From NCBI RefSeq assembly GCF_000429545.1, contig NZ_KE386914.1, positions 336,032 through 400,031 of the forward strand: a stretch of 64,000 nt of DNA, written 5' to 3'. This document shows, piece by piece, positions 53,538-63,076 of the stretch. Numbering within the stretch: position 1 is the first letter of the stretch; each line of letters starts with the position of its first letter. The notes below the pieces were generated by a model that worked only from the letters and a program-made list of their open reading frames with translations, did not search any database and was not told the DNA's origin. The position numbers and the translations under genes are program-made. This DNA comes from Arenibacter certesii DSM 19833. Its GTDB lineage: Bacteria; Bacteroidota; Bacteroidia; Flavobacteriales; Flavobacteriaceae.

Positions 53538-54044
53538 ATGGCTACTGTAACACTTAAAGGAAACCCCATAAATACAATAGGAACATTACCTTCCATAGGA
53601 AGCACAGCTCCTTCTTTTTCATTGACTAAAGGAGATCTTTCCTCTTCTAATCTATCCGATTACAAAGGAAAAAAGGTAGTGATGAACATTTTTCCTAGTA
53701 TAGACACGGGAACTTGCGCACAATCTGTACGTCAGTTTAATAAAGATGCTGCCGAGTTGGAGAACACTATGGTTTTGTGTATTTCCAAAGACCTTCCATT
53801 TGCCCAAGCCCGTTTTTGCGGTGCCGAAGGAATAGAAAATGTAGAAATGCTATCCGATTTTAAGGATGGAAATTTTGGCAATACTTATAATGTGGCGTTT
53901 TCTGACGGTCCCTTGGCTCCCCTATTGTCCAGAGCAGTTATCGTTTTGGATGAGGCAGGGAAGGTAATTTACAATGAACAAGTTAAAGAAACTGTAGATG
54001 AGCCTAACTACAAGGCTGCCCTAGAAGCCTTAATGAATGCCTAA
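53538..54044 (+). CDS. tpx: Atypical 2-Cys thiol peroxidase
   Basis: The frame is open from 53421, but the true start is ATG 53538 (MATVTLKGNPINTIG), giving 168 aa, the family length. The peroxidatic C60 lies in SIDTGTCAQSVRQFN, and the resolving C94 in LPFAQARFCGAEG, an intramolecular pair typical of Tpx. Reduction would come from thioredoxin. It overlaps dgkA by 8 bases. Confidence 0.95.
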   Translation: MATVTLKGNPINTIGTLPSIGSTAPSFSLTKGDLSSSNLSDYKGKKVVMNIFPSIDTGTCAQSVRQFNKDAAELENTMVLCISKDLPFAQARFCGAEGIENVEMLSDFKDGNFGNTYNVAFSDGPLAPLLSRAVIVLDEAGKVIYNEQVKETVDEPNYKAALEALMNA

Positions 54045-54402
54045 GGAAAATTTCCTCACTAATCGCATCCGTAGCATAGGGTTTGCGGCAAAAGGTGCAA
54101 TATTACTTATAAAGACCGAGGCCAGTATTAAGGTCCAGGTCTTTATTTGTTTGGTAATGACCGTTGCCGGATTTTATTTTGAAATTACCAACACAGAATG
54201 GTGTCTTCAAATAATGTCTATTGCGCTCGTACTAGGAATGGAGGGGATGAATACGGCCATTGAAAAAGTGGCCGATTTTGTGCAACCCAATTTTGACCCT
54301 AAAATTGGGCTTATTAAGGATATCTCAGCCGGGGCGGTAATGCTGGTATCCATAGCTGCCTGCATCATAGGAATTATCATCTACGGACCAAAATTATTTT
54401 AA
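54037..54402 (+). CDS. dgkA: Diacylglycerol/undecaprenol kinase
   Basis: The 121-aa membrane protein has three transmembrane helices and the DgkA signature EGMNTAIEKVADFVQP in place of E. coli's ELLNSAIEAVVD. It phosphorylates diacylglycerol or undecaprenol for phospholipid or envelope turnover. Its start lies inside tpx (8-base overlap), unusual for unrelated functions. An ftsK promoter region follows. Confidence 0.92.
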   Translation: MPKENFLTNRIRSIGFAAKGAILLIKTEASIKVQVFICLVMTVAGFYFEITNTEWCLQIMSIALVLGMEGMNTAIEKVADFVQPNFDPKIGLIKDISAGAVMLVSIAACIIGIIIYGPKLF

Positions 54403-54538
54403 AATCATTTTTTTTTACGTTTTTAAAAATATATCCAGTCAATGGAGTTGTTTGGTATACAGCATAAAACGTTTCTGATCTTCTAAAGACTCCCTTGGGA
54501 AAATCTAGATTGTTAGAAAGTTGGAATAGGTATATAAG

Positions 54539-54546
54539 TAAATTTG
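54539..54546 (+). promoter_or_regulatory. -7 promoter element of ftsK
   Basis: TAAATTTG matches TAnnTTTG 28 bases before the start codon. The nearest TTG upstream (54521) is at a short spacing of 15 bases, so only the -7 is convincing. Confidence 0.45.
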
Positions 54547-54573
54547 TAATTTAGCCCCAGAATAAAAGATTTA

Positions 54574-56973
54574 ATGGCAAAGAAGTCAAAAAAACCAAGG
54601 TCTGCGACCCCTACTAAAAAGAGCTTTACACTTAAATTATCCAAGAAGAATAAAGTTATTCTGGGAGGGCTATTAATGTTATTGGGCATAGCCCTGTTTT
54701 TCTCTTTCCTCTCTTTTTACTTCACTTGGCAAGATGATCAAAGTGTATTAAGTGAATTTGCCAATAGAAACGAGCAAGCTCAAAACTTATTAAATAAATT
54801 TGGCGCTAATGTTGGACATTTAATTGTTTATCAAGGATTTGGAATATCCTCTATTATTTTAACTTTCTTACTATTTATTTCTGGACTACACTTATTTTTC
54901 AGCATTTCCAAAAAAGGCCTTCTAAGAAAATGGATATGGGGATTGGTATTTATCATATGGTTTTCTATCGCATTCGGCTTTTTTGCCAAAAGCACGCCTC
55001 TTCTGGGTGGAATGGTAGGGTACGAACTTAACGACTTCCTTCAAGACTATGGCGGAAAGGTTGGCGTTTTCTTAATGTTACTTTTTGGATTGATCGTAAT
55101 ATTGGTGCGACTTTTTCAGTTTTCACCCGATTCCGCCGTTAGTTACATCAATAAAAAAGGGAAATCCTTGGCCTCCGAATTAAAATCGAATTCAAGCACC
55201 AAAAAAGCTCCTACCGCTATTAAGATTAAAGAGGAAAAAGAGGAAGAAATAATTACGCCAAAGGAAGAGGAAGGCCCAATTATTATTGATGCCTATACCC
55301 ATAAAAAGGACATTCCCCCACTGCCAAAAGAGGAAGGAGACGATTCATTCCAAGTAAATGTAGGCACTGAGGAAGATACCATATCTATGGAAGTGGAAAA
55401 AATAAAAGAAGAAACCGAAGAGACGGATAATATAGCCGATAGATTGGTAGACGACTTTGGCGAGTTTGATCCCACCCTTGAATTGGGGAATTACAAATTC
55501 CCAACCCTAGACCTTTTAGACCCACATGGTGTTACAGGCGGAATAACTATTAACCAAGAGGAATTAGAAGAAAATAAGAATAAGATTGTAGAGACCTTAA
55601 AAAATTATAAAATTGGTATTGCACAAATTAAAGCCACTATTGGGCCTACAGTAACCCTTTATGAAATTGTACCTGATGCAGGGGTGCGCATATCAAAAAT
55701 TAAAAACTTGGAAGACGATATTGCGCTTTCACTTGCAGCATTGGGTATACGAATTATTGCCCCTATTCCAGGAAAAGGTACTATTGGCATTGAAGTGCCC
55801 AATAAAAATGCCACTATTGTCTCCATGCGCTCCGTTATTGCATCCAGTAAGTTTCAAAAAGCGGAAATGCAACTTCCCATTGCCTTTGGTAAGACCATTA
55901 GCAATGAAACTTTTGTAGTAGATCTGGCAAAAATGCCCCACCTATTAATGGCTGGTGCTACAGGACAGGGTAAATCCGTTGGATTAAACGCCGTCCTTAC
56001 CTCCCTACTCTACAAGAAACACCCTGCCGAAGTAAAGTTTGTACTTATAGACCCTAAAAAGGTAGAACTTACTTTGTTCAATAAGATAGAACGCCATTAT
56101 CTAGCTAAGCTGCCTGATTCCGAAGAGGCCATAATTACGGACAATGCCAAGGTAATTAACACCTTAAATTCGCTCTGTATAGAGATGGACAATAGGTATG
56201 AGCTATTAAAAGTAGCCATGGTCAGGAATATTAAGGAGTACAATGCGAAGTTTAAAGCCCGCAAACTGAATCCCAATGATGGGCATATGTTTTTACCATA
56301 TATTGTTTTGGTCATAGATGAGTTTGCAGATTTAATCATGACAGCCGGTAAGGAAGTGGAAACCCCTATTGCCAGATTGGCACAGTTGGCAAGAGCAATC
56401 GGTATACATTTGATTATTGCTACCCAAAGGCCGTCGGTTAACGTTATTACTGGTATTATAAAGGCAAACTTCCCCGCTAGGATAGCCTTTAGGGTTACCT
56501 CTAAAATAGATTCTAGAACTATCTTGGATACCCAAGGTGCAGATCAATTGATTGGTCGTGGAGATATGCTATTTACCCAAGGAAATGAAGTTACTAGGAT
56601 ACAGTGTGCCTTTGTAGATACTCCCGAGGTTGCTAAAATCACCGATTTCATAGGCTCACAACGAGCATATCCAGATGCACATTTACTGCCAGAATATGTA
56701 GGAAATGACGAGTCTGGCACAAGTATTGATTACAATGTATCCGAAAGAGACTCAAAGTTTAGGGAGGCTGCGGAAGTTATTGTAATTGCACAGCAAGGCT
56801 CTGCTTCTTTAATACAGCGAAAGTTGAAGTTGGGATATAACCGTGCAGGTAGAATAATAGATCAACTGGAGGCAGCAGGAATTGTTGGGCAATTTGAAGG
56901 CAGTAAGGCCAGACAAGTACTTGTTCAGGATATGGCCGCACTGGACCAACTTTTAGGTGATGAAGCTCAATAA
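54574..56973 (+). CDS. ftsK: DNA translocase FtsK
   Basis: FtsK pumps chromosomal DNA at the division septum and activates XerCD. The 799-aa protein has an N-terminal membrane domain with about four helices (residues 25-190), an acidic/Lys linker (200-290, EEKEEEIITPKEEEGPI), and the ATPase motor. Walker A is GATGQGKS near 460, Walker B is VLVIDEFADL near 585, and a C-terminal gamma (winged-helix) domain follows (about 725-799, DNVSERDSKFREAAEVIV to RKLKLGYNRAGRIIDQLE). The linker is shorter than in E. coli. lolA and an lpt permease gene lie directly downstream. Confidence 0.97.
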   Translation: MAKKSKKPRSATPTKKSFTLKLSKKNKVILGGLLMLLGIALFFSFLSFYFTWQDDQSVLSEFANRNEQAQNLLNKFGANVGHLIVYQGFGISSIILTFLLFISGLHLFFSISKKGLLRKWIWGLVFIIWFSIAFGFFAKSTPLLGGMVGYELNDFLQDYGGKVGVFLMLLFGLIVILVRLFQFSPDSAVSYINKKGKSLASELKSNSSTKKAPTAIKIKEEKEEEIITPKEEEGPIIIDAYTHKKDIPPLPKEEGDDSFQVNVGTEEDTISMEVEKIKEETEETDNIADRLVDDFGEFDPTLELGNYKFPTLDLLDPHGVTGGITINQEELEENKNKIVETLKNYKIGIAQIKATIGPTVTLYEIVPDAGVRISKIKNLEDDIALSLAALGIRIIAPIPGKGTIGIEVPNKNATIVSMRSVIASSKFQKAEMQLPIAFGKTISNETFVVDLAKMPHLLMAGATGQGKSVGLNAVLTSLLYKKHPAEVKFVLIDPKKVELTLFNKIERHYLAKLPDSEEAIITDNAKVINTLNSLCIEMDNRYELLKVAMVRNIKEYNAKFKARKLNPNDGHMFLPYIVLVIDEFADLIMTAGKEVETPIARLAQLARAIGIHLIIATQRPSVNVITGIIKANFPARIAFRVTSKIDSRTILDTQGADQLIGRGDMLFTQGNEVTRIQCAFVDTPEVAKITDFIGSQRAYPDAHLLPEYVGNDESGTSIDYNVSERDSKFREAAEVIVIAQQGSASLIQRKLKLGYNRAGRIIDQLEAAGIVGQFEGSKARQVLVQDMAALDQLLGDEAQ

Positions 56974-56998
56974 AGAGCAACAACAAATATATAAAAAA

Positions 56999-57649
56999 AT
57001 GAATATGAAAAGATTTTTCCTATTAGCACTCGTTACATTAACAACCACGATGGCTATGGGCCAAGATTCCAATAAGGCAAAAACCTTGTTAGACGAAGTT
57101 TATAATAAGGTAAAGAGTTACGATAACATTTTTGTTGACTTTAAATATTCCTTAAAGAACGAAGAAGCTAATATTAATACGGATACCCGTGGAGATGTAA
57201 CTATGCAAGGCGATAAATACGTATTTAACTATATGGGAGCTAAGCAACTATACGACGGTAAAAAAGTGTACACCGTAGTTCCAGAAAATGAAGAGGTTAC
57301 AATAGAGGAAAAGATTGATGATGATAATACTATCACTCCTTCCAAAATGTTAACATTTTATAAGCAAGGACACGCCTACGACTGGGATATTCTTCAAAAT
57401 GTACAGGGAAGAAAAATTCAGTATGTAAAATTAACGCCCATTAATAGTGATTCGGAAACCAAATTTATCCTTCTAGGTATTGATGTAGAGACCAAACACA
57501 TATATAAGTTGATTGAAACCGGTAAAAACGGGACTAAAACCACCATTACTGTTAATTCTTTTAAAATAGACCAACCTCTGTCCAAAACCTTATTTACTTT
57601 TGATGAAAATAAGTACAAGGAAGACGGGTACTACATCATAAGAAATTAA
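56999..57649 (+). CDS. lolA: LolA-like lipoprotein carrier
   Basis: The frame is open from 56957 and overlaps ftsK, but the start at 56999 (or 57005) opens a signal peptide (MKRFFLLALVTLTTTMAMG). The mature protein has the LolA half-barrel strand pattern (DVTMQGDKYVFNYMGAKQLYDGKKVYTVV, YVKLTPINSDSETKFILLGI) and the family helix NKAKTLLDEVYNKVKSYDNIFVDFKYSL. LolA carries lipoproteins across the periplasm to the outer membrane. Genes for LolCDE are not here. It lies 25 bases after ftsK and 4 before the LptF/G gene. Confidence 0.9.
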   Translation: MNMKRFFLLALVTLTTTMAMGQDSNKAKTLLDEVYNKVKSYDNIFVDFKYSLKNEEANINTDTRGDVTMQGDKYVFNYMGAKQLYDGKKVYTVVPENEEVTIEEKIDDDNTITPSKMLTFYKQGHAYDWDILQNVQGRKIQYVKLTPINSDSETKFILLGIDVETKHIYKLIETGKNGTKTTITVNSFKIDQPLSKTLFTFDENKYKEDGYYIIRN

Positions 57650-57653
57650 GCCA

Positions 57654-59144
57654 TTGAGAATATTAGACCGATATATATTATCGAGATTCCTCTTTAATTT
57701 TTTAAGTTCGTTTGTAATATTGATGTTCATCTTTATTTTTCAAACGATATGGTTATTTATTGACGATTTTGCCGGTAAGGGATTGGATATCTTTATTATC
57801 GGTAAATTTTTGTTTTATCTAATGCCCAACCTTATGGAACGGGTAATCCCATTAACGGTACTACTATCGTCTATCCTTACCTTTGGTGCCTTTGCAGAGA
57901 ACTATGAGTTTGCCGCTATGAAAGCCTCGGGTATCTCTCTCCAAAGAGCCATGCGAAGTTTAATAGTATTTGTCATCTTCCTAGGAGGCGTTACATTTTA
58001 CTTTGCAAACAACATCATCCCTATTTCCGAACAGAAAATCTATAATCTAAGGAGAAATATAGCCAAGGTTAAGCCAGCAGCAATAATCTCTGAGGGAATT
58101 TTCAGCGATTTAGAAGGTACGGATATGAATATGAAGGTAGATCGAAAATACGGTGAAAAAGACCGATTTTTAGACAACGTTATCATACATGAAAAATCTA
58201 AGTCTGGCGTAAATACTACGGTAATTAAAGCAGAATCTGGCGAACTCATAAGTAGCGAAGAATCGGACATCCTGCAGTTGGTGCTTAAAGACGGACATTA
58301 TTACCAGGAAATGGTCACTAAGAACAATAAGGAGAAGTTAAAAAATCCGTTTGCCATGGCAGATTTTAAGACTTATACGATTAATAAGGACCTATCCGAA
58401 TTAGATGATGTAGACTTAAACGAGGAAAGGGACGTGAGTACCGATAAAATGAAGAATATTTCCCGCTTATCAAAGGATATAGACTCTCTAAAAGAAGATA
58501 ATACAAAGTTGGTTACCGCTTTCTCCAAGAACATTGTGAACAGGATGGGGGCATTTATAACACTAAACAAACCCGATTCATTGACAGCTTTGAGTATAGC
58601 TAATAAGAAAAAGGAACGAGATTCCCTTGGTACTGTGGCTTCAACTGATACTATAATTTCTCTTTATCCGGAATATCAAAAAATGCAGTTATTATCCACT
58701 GCAAAAACCGCTACGGCCAATATTTTAACTACTATTCAAGGGAAAAGACAGGAGTTGCAGATAAAGTATAAAATTTATCGCCTCCATATTTTATCGTTAC
58801 ATAAAAAATATGCTTTGGCACTTTCCTGTATTATTCTCTTTTTTGTGGGTGCACCCCTGGGAGCTATTATACGAAAAGGTGGACTTGGTCTACCCATGGT
58901 TATTGCTATTGTACTATTCCTTACCTATTATTTTATTGGTGTATTCGCTGGCAACTATGCCAAAGAAGGAAACATCCACCCTATCATTGGAGCATGGTTA
59001 TCTACTTTTATAATGTTACCTTTAGGTGTTTTTCTAACAAGGAGGGCAACTGCCGATAAGGGCTTAGTTTCCATAGGAAGTATTATAGATTATTTTAAGG
59101 AATTGATTAAAAAGAATAGTAAAACTGCTACACATGACAACTAA
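57654..59144 (+). CDS. LptF/LptG-family lipopolysaccharide export permease
   Basis: The 496-aa inner-membrane protein has six transmembrane helices, with three at each end and a periplasmic beta-jellyroll between (about 120-340). It begins MRILDRYILSRFLFNF, very like LptF/G. The start codon is TTG at 57654, since no ATG is in reach, the family N-terminus matches here and the previous stop is only 4 bases away. Its middle region carries a longer than usual charged stretch (about 240-330). It would work with LptB and LptC, which are not in the window. RibBA overlaps its end. Confidence 0.9.
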   Translation: MRILDRYILSRFLFNFLSSFVILMFIFIFQTIWLFIDDFAGKGLDIFIIGKFLFYLMPNLMERVIPLTVLLSSILTFGAFAENYEFAAMKASGISLQRAMRSLIVFVIFLGGVTFYFANNIIPISEQKIYNLRRNIAKVKPAAIISEGIFSDLEGTDMNMKVDRKYGEKDRFLDNVIIHEKSKSGVNTTVIKAESGELISSEESDILQLVLKDGHYYQEMVTKNNKEKLKNPFAMADFKTYTINKDLSELDDVDLNEERDVSTDKMKNISRLSKDIDSLKEDNTKLVTAFSKNIVNRMGAFITLNKPDSLTALSIANKKKERDSLGTVASTDTIISLYPEYQKMQLLSTAKTATANILTTIQGKRQELQIKYKIYRLHILSLHKKYALALSCIILFFVGAPLGAIIRKGGLGLPMVIAIVLFLTYYFIGVFAGNYAKEGNIHPIIGAWLSTFIMLPLGVFLTRRATADKGLVSIGSIIDYFKELIKKNSKTATHDN

Positions 59145-60276
59145 AATGGAAGATACCATTACGTTAAATACCATAGAGGAGGCCATAGAGGATATTAGGC
59201 AAGGAAAGGTAATTATTGTTGTGGACGATGAGAATAGGGAGAATGAAGGCGATTTTATAGCAGCTGCTGAACTAGCTACTCCAGAGATGATCAATTTTAT
59301 GGCCACTCATGGGAAAGGACTTATATGCGCACCATTAACAGAGAAGCGATGCAAGGAGCTGGGATTACATATGATGGTAACTAATAATACCGACCCAATG
59401 GAAACTGCCTTTACTGTTTCCGTAGATTTACGAGGAAGTGGGGTTACCACCGGAATATCTGCCTCCGATCGTGCCAAAACTGTTATTGCTATGACCAAGG
59501 AGGATTTAAAACCTCACGATTTGGCAAGACCAGGTCATATTTTCCCACTTGTTGCTAAGGATGGCGGAGTATTAAGAAGAACAGGACATACAGAAGCGGC
59601 TATAGATTTCGCACGCTTGGCCGGACTACAACCAGCTGGAGTGATCGTAGAGATTATGAACGATGATGGCACTATGGCGCGCTTACCACAGTTGTGCCAA
59701 GTAGCAAAGAAGTTTGATCTGAAGATTGTTTCTATTGAAGATCTTATAGCTTACCGCATGGAACACGATAGTTTGATCCAAAAAAAGGAGGATTTTGACA
59801 TTGTGACCAGATTTGGCAAATTTAGGTTAAGAGCCTATCAACAAACCACTAACAACCAGATACATATAGCATTAACAAAGGGAACCTGGAAAAAGGATGA
59901 AAAAGTCCTTACCAGAATAAACTCCACTTTAATAAACAATGATATCCTTGGGACTTTAACCAATAATCCGGACAAGAAGCTAGAGGATATGTTTAAAGCT
60001 ATAAATACCGAAGGAAGAGGCGCAATTGTTTTTATAAATCAAGAGTCCGAATCCCTAAATTTATTAGGTAGATTAGGAGAGTTAAAAGAACTACAGAAAA
60101 AAGGTGTATTCAAGGCTCCAAAGGTAGATATGGATGCCAAGGATTTTGGAGTGGGAGCGCAAATTCTTCATGATATTGATATTGCCAAGATTAGACTTTT
60201 AACCAACTCTACGCAAATTAAGCGTGTAGGTATTGTAGGCTATGGACTTGAGATTGTGGAATATGTAACCTACTAG
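59134..60276 (+). CDS. ribB: RibBA-type protein: active RibB domain, degenerate GTP cyclohydrolase II domain
   Basis: The 380-aa protein starts inside the previous gene (11-base overlap). The N-terminal 3,4-dihydroxy-2-butanone-4-phosphate synthase domain (about 5-210) is intact: DDENRENEGD (31-40), RPGHIFPL (132-139) and GHTEA (151-155). The C-terminal half (about 220-380) resembles GTP cyclohydrolase II. It begins HIALTKG, but the three zinc-binding Cys of the C-x10-C-x-C motif are missing (stretch RINSTLINNDILGTLTNN). It should make the ribulose-phosphate product for riboflavin but not open GTP. Another ribA would be needed elsewhere in the genome. Confidence 0.92.
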   Translation: MTTKMEDTITLNTIEEAIEDIRQGKVIIVVDDENRENEGDFIAAAELATPEMINFMATHGKGLICAPLTEKRCKELGLHMMVTNNTDPMETAFTVSVDLRGSGVTTGISASDRAKTVIAMTKEDLKPHDLARPGHIFPLVAKDGGVLRRTGHTEAAIDFARLAGLQPAGVIVEIMNDDGTMARLPQLCQVAKKFDLKIVSIEDLIAYRMEHDSLIQKKEDFDIVTRFGKFRLRAYQQTTNNQIHIALTKGTWKKDEKVLTRINSTLINNDILGTLTNNPDKKLEDMFKAINTEGRGAIVFINQESESLNLLGRLGELKELQKKGVFKAPKVDMDAKDFGVGAQILHDIDIAKIRLLTNSTQIKRVGIVGYGLEIVEYVTY

Positions 60277-60602
60277 CCATAGAAATTATTATCGCAGCGA
60301 AATAAGAGAAGGTGACAGTTTACTAGTTGATAATAGCAACCAAGATATATCTAAATTTTCATCTGCCCTGTACCAAGCCGGGTAAGAAACGCATATACTT
60401 AACTACTTTCAATAAAGACTACTATTGGATCTTTAAGGCTCCATAGTGGTCTTTATTTATATAGAAACAAGGGACTGTTAAGTCATTTTTAGCTGATTTT
60501 AGCGCGATATAATTTCGGTAAGTTCGCGCTTTTGGCGTGTTAGCTCTTATTTCTGATCCGTTTTTTTATTAGGTTACAGAGAAACTAAAGACTACCGACT
60601 CA
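60277..60602. other. Non-coding spacer with terminator and second hairpin
   Basis: This 326-base spacer between convergent genes holds the ribBA terminator (60411-60457) and a weaker hairpin AGCGCGA/TCGCGCT at 60501-60530 followed by TTTT. No gene was seen. Confidence 0.5.
60411..60457 (+). terminator. Terminator of ribBA
   Basis: AATAAAGACTACTAT pairs with ATAGTGGTCTTTATT around a 17-base loop. The flanking A- and T-runs suit termination in either direction. Confidence 0.75.
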
Positions 60603-61802
60603 TTACTGAGTTAAAACACTTTTTATTACCGTTGTCATTTTCTCTGCCCTTTCTTTTACCTCTTCCTCTGTCCACCCCAATTTTATAAGGCAAGAAATGG
60701 TACGCCCCACCCATTGGTCCGACTGGGAAAAATCGGAGTTCTTATAATCTGGCACTCCATTTTTAATTTGATCGGATAGCGGGCTCAAGCTCTTCAAATC
60801 TTTTAAATGGTCCCACTTCCTATAGTAGTGCCAATTGTTGTCATACCAATAAAAACAAGCATCTACTCCGTTTTCCGATAAAGCTGAAATAGCTTTACGG
60901 GCCAACTCTTCCGTAGGCATGAAGAAGTTAAGGAAAGAATAGTTTTCCACACCATTTTTGGGAACCCTCCTAAAAGTAACTTCTGGCAGCGTTTCTAAGG
61001 CAGATCGTAAAATGGTGTAGTTCTTTTTCTGGGTTTCTAAAAAAGTATCTAACCTACCTATTTGAGCCAATCCAACCGCAGCGTGTAATTCGGAAATTCT
61101 ATAATTATAACCAAGAAACGGATGACTCTCCGCTCCCCTATCGTTTCCTATATGATCATGACCGTGATCCGAAAATTGATGGGCAGTATCATAAAACGCC
61201 TCATTATTTGTAATGAGGGCACCTCCTTCACCACAGGTAATGGTTTTTACATAATCAAAGGAAAAGCAGCCTAGGTCTCCGTAACTACCCAAGGGTTTCC
61301 CTTCATAGCTGCCTCCTATTGCCTGGCAGGCGTCCTCTACCATAATAAGGCCATGTTTATCACAAATAGCCTTTAAAGCGCCCAAATCTGCCATAGAACC
61401 GCACATATGAACGGGCATAACAACTTTAGTCCTTTTGGTAATTGCCTTTTCTACTGCTTTAGGGTCTAAGGTAAGCGTATCATCCACATCTACTAAAATT
61501 GGAGTGGCTCCTACAGATAATACGGCCTCAAAACTAGCCACGAAGGTGAAAGTGGGTAAAATAACCTCATCCCCTGCGCCCACCTTAGTACAAGCTAGGG
61601 CAACAGTTAGGGCAGCTGTACCACTGCTCACTAAATGGGCGTGGTTAACCTGCATTCTATCTTCTAGTGCTTTTTCAAGTTCTCTGGCTTTCCAATGTCC
61701 GTTTCTCATCCCATCAAAACCGTACCGCATCAGTACCCCGGAATCTAATACCTCATTTACTTGTGCTCTTTCCTTTTCACCAAAAAGTTCAAAACCTGGC
61801 AT
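60603..61802 (-). CDS. DegT/DnrJ/EryC1-family sugar aminotransferase-like protein
   Basis: The 399-aa protein is a fold-type-I PLP enzyme of the DegT family. The PLP lysine is K186 in FSFDYVKTITCGEGGAL, and family blocks include VSSGTAALTVAL and VEDACQAIGGSYEGKPLGSYGD. Members transaminate nucleotide sugars for surface glycans or antibiotics, and some are 3-dehydratases or regulators. Neighbouring sugar genes are missing, so the substrate is unknown. It is convergent with ribBA and lies just downstream of the nitroreductase gene on the same strand (48 bases). Confidence 0.9.
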   Translation of the reverse strand: MPGFELFGEKERAQVNEVLDSGVLMRYGFDGMRNGHWKARELEKALEDRMQVNHAHLVSSGTAALTVALACTKVGAGDEVILPTFTFVASFEAVLSVGATPILVDVDDTLTLDPKAVEKAITKRTKVVMPVHMCGSMADLGALKAICDKHGLIMVEDACQAIGGSYEGKPLGSYGDLGCFSFDYVKTITCGEGGALITNNEAFYDTAHQFSDHGHDHIGNDRGAESHPFLGYNYRISELHAAVGLAQIGRLDTFLETQKKNYTILRSALETLPEVTFRRVPKNGVENYSFLNFFMPTEELARKAISALSENGVDACFYWYDNNWHYYRKWDHLKDLKSLSPLSDQIKNGVPDYKNSDFSQSDQWVGRTISCLIKLGWTEEEVKERAEKMTTVIKSVLTQ

Positions 61803-61850
61803 AGCTCTATTTTTTTATATTTTTTATTGAAGTTTTAATTATAAAGGTGA

Positions 61851-62483
61851 TTATGATATATGTATTATACTATCCTTTAGATTTTTACGAACCTTTTTAA
61901 GGGTAGCAAACATATCATCCTGTGCCCTATAACCAACGGGAAGAATTAAAACTGAAGTCAGTTTTTCATCTTCAAGACCCAATAACTTGTCATAAGCCGA
62001 CGGATCAAAACCTTCCATAGGACAAGAATCTACTCCTTCCATGGCACAGACGGTAAGCAAAGTCCCTAAGGCAAGATAAGCCTGATTGGTAGCCCAAACC
62101 CGTACTTCCTTTCTCTCTTTTTTAGAAAAATCATCGACCAAAGCCCCTTGAAAGGGTTCTAGGATATCATCTGCAGTATTCCGAATTTGTTTTACTCTAT
62201 TAAAGTAGTTGTGAATAAATTTTTTATCGATCTTTTTCTCGATACATATGATAAAAAGATGAGAAGCCTGTGCTACCTGTTGCTGACCATAGCTGTGATC
62301 CACCAGTTTATTTTGCAATTCTTTATTCTGAACAATTACAAGCTTAATAGGCTGAAGTCCAAATGAAGTTGCCGTAAGGTTAAAAGCATTCTCCAAGATC
62401 TCCACTTTTTCTGTGCTCAATAATTGATTGGGATCAAACTTTTTTACCGCATATCGCCATTCTAATTTCTTTATGATATCCAA
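61851..62483 (-). CDS. Nitroreductase-family FMN oxidoreductase
   Basis: The 210-aa protein fits the NfsB-like nitroreductase family: N-terminal WRYAVKKFDPNQLLSTEKVEILENAFNLTATSFGLQPIKLVIVQN, GTLLTVCAMEGVDSCPMEGFDPSAYDKLL and LPVGYRAQDD near the end. It uses FMN and NAD(P)H to reduce nitro-compounds or quinones; the natural substrate is not deducible. A minus-strand -7 box lies upstream (62621-62628), and the DegT gene may be cotranscribed. Confidence 0.93.
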   Translation of the reverse strand: MDIIKKLEWRYAVKKFDPNQLLSTEKVEILENAFNLTATSFGLQPIKLVIVQNKELQNKLVDHSYGQQQVAQASHLFIICIEKKIDKKFIHNYFNRVKQIRNTADDILEPFQGALVDDFSKKERKEVRVWATNQAYLALGTLLTVCAMEGVDSCPMEGFDPSAYDKLLGLEDEKLTSVLILPVGYRAQDDMFATLKKVRKNLKDSIIHIS

Positions 62484-62966
62484 ATCGCTATTCTTTAAAT
62501 TCTAACAATACATTTTATAGATGTAAGATATCGCCCTGCATACCTCCTGCCTATCATATCTTGTTTTTTCTTAAACTGCCCACCAAATAAGGCAGTTTTC
62601 GCCTGTTTTAGTAGGAATGTCAAAGTTAAGTTTATTTCCCAATTCAACTAAGCAATATGCTTGAAAAGTAATGGTAGTATACCTTTACCATTTGGCTTCA
62701 CCACTTTGCGACCTTTATAGCTGGTATATTAGTAAGCGCACAATTTTTTATTGGGTTGCGGTATCTTAAATACAATTTCTACAACCTGTATTATTATTAT
62801 TGATTAACACTATACTATTTATAGAAATGTTCTCTTTTTCTAGAATAGGAATATAATAATTGGAACTTGATTTTCAGCTAAATATGATTTTTTTTAAATT
62901 TTTTAAAATAAAAGTGCAAAATACTTTTATTAAATTGAAAAAGGTTTCTATATTTGCACCCGCTAA
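62484..62966. other. Spacer upstream of nitroreductase and tRNA-Ser
   Basis: No gene was seen. The minus-strand box TAACTTTG (62621-62628) lies about 140 bases upstream of the nitroreductase start. The plus-strand box TATATTTG (62949-62956) is 10 bases before the tRNA. The rest is AT-rich. Confidence 0.5.
62949..62956 (+). promoter_or_regulatory. -7 promoter element of the tRNA-Ser gene
   Basis: TATATTTG matches TAnnTTTG exactly and ends 10 bases before the first tRNA base, which is a normal distance to the transcript start. Confidence 0.65.
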
Positions 62967-63051
62967 GGAGAAATGGCAGAGTGGTCGAATGCGGCAGTCT
63001 TGAAAACTGTTGAGGGTCACACCTCCGGGGGTTCGAATCCCTCTTTCTCCG
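62967..63051 (+). tRNA. tRNA-Ser (anticodon UGA)
   Basis: The 85-nt cloverleaf has acceptor pairs GGAGAAA/TTTCTCC, a D arm with GGTCGAATGC, anticodon loop CTTGAAA (TGA at 63001-63003), a long variable arm typical of class II tRNAs, and a T arm with GTTCGAATCC. The discriminator is G63051 and CCA is not encoded. A TATATTTG box lies 10 bases upstream, and a terminator lies 25 bases downstream. Confidence 0.97.
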
Positions 63052-63076
63052 CTAGGAAACAAGCGGTTTCCACCTA

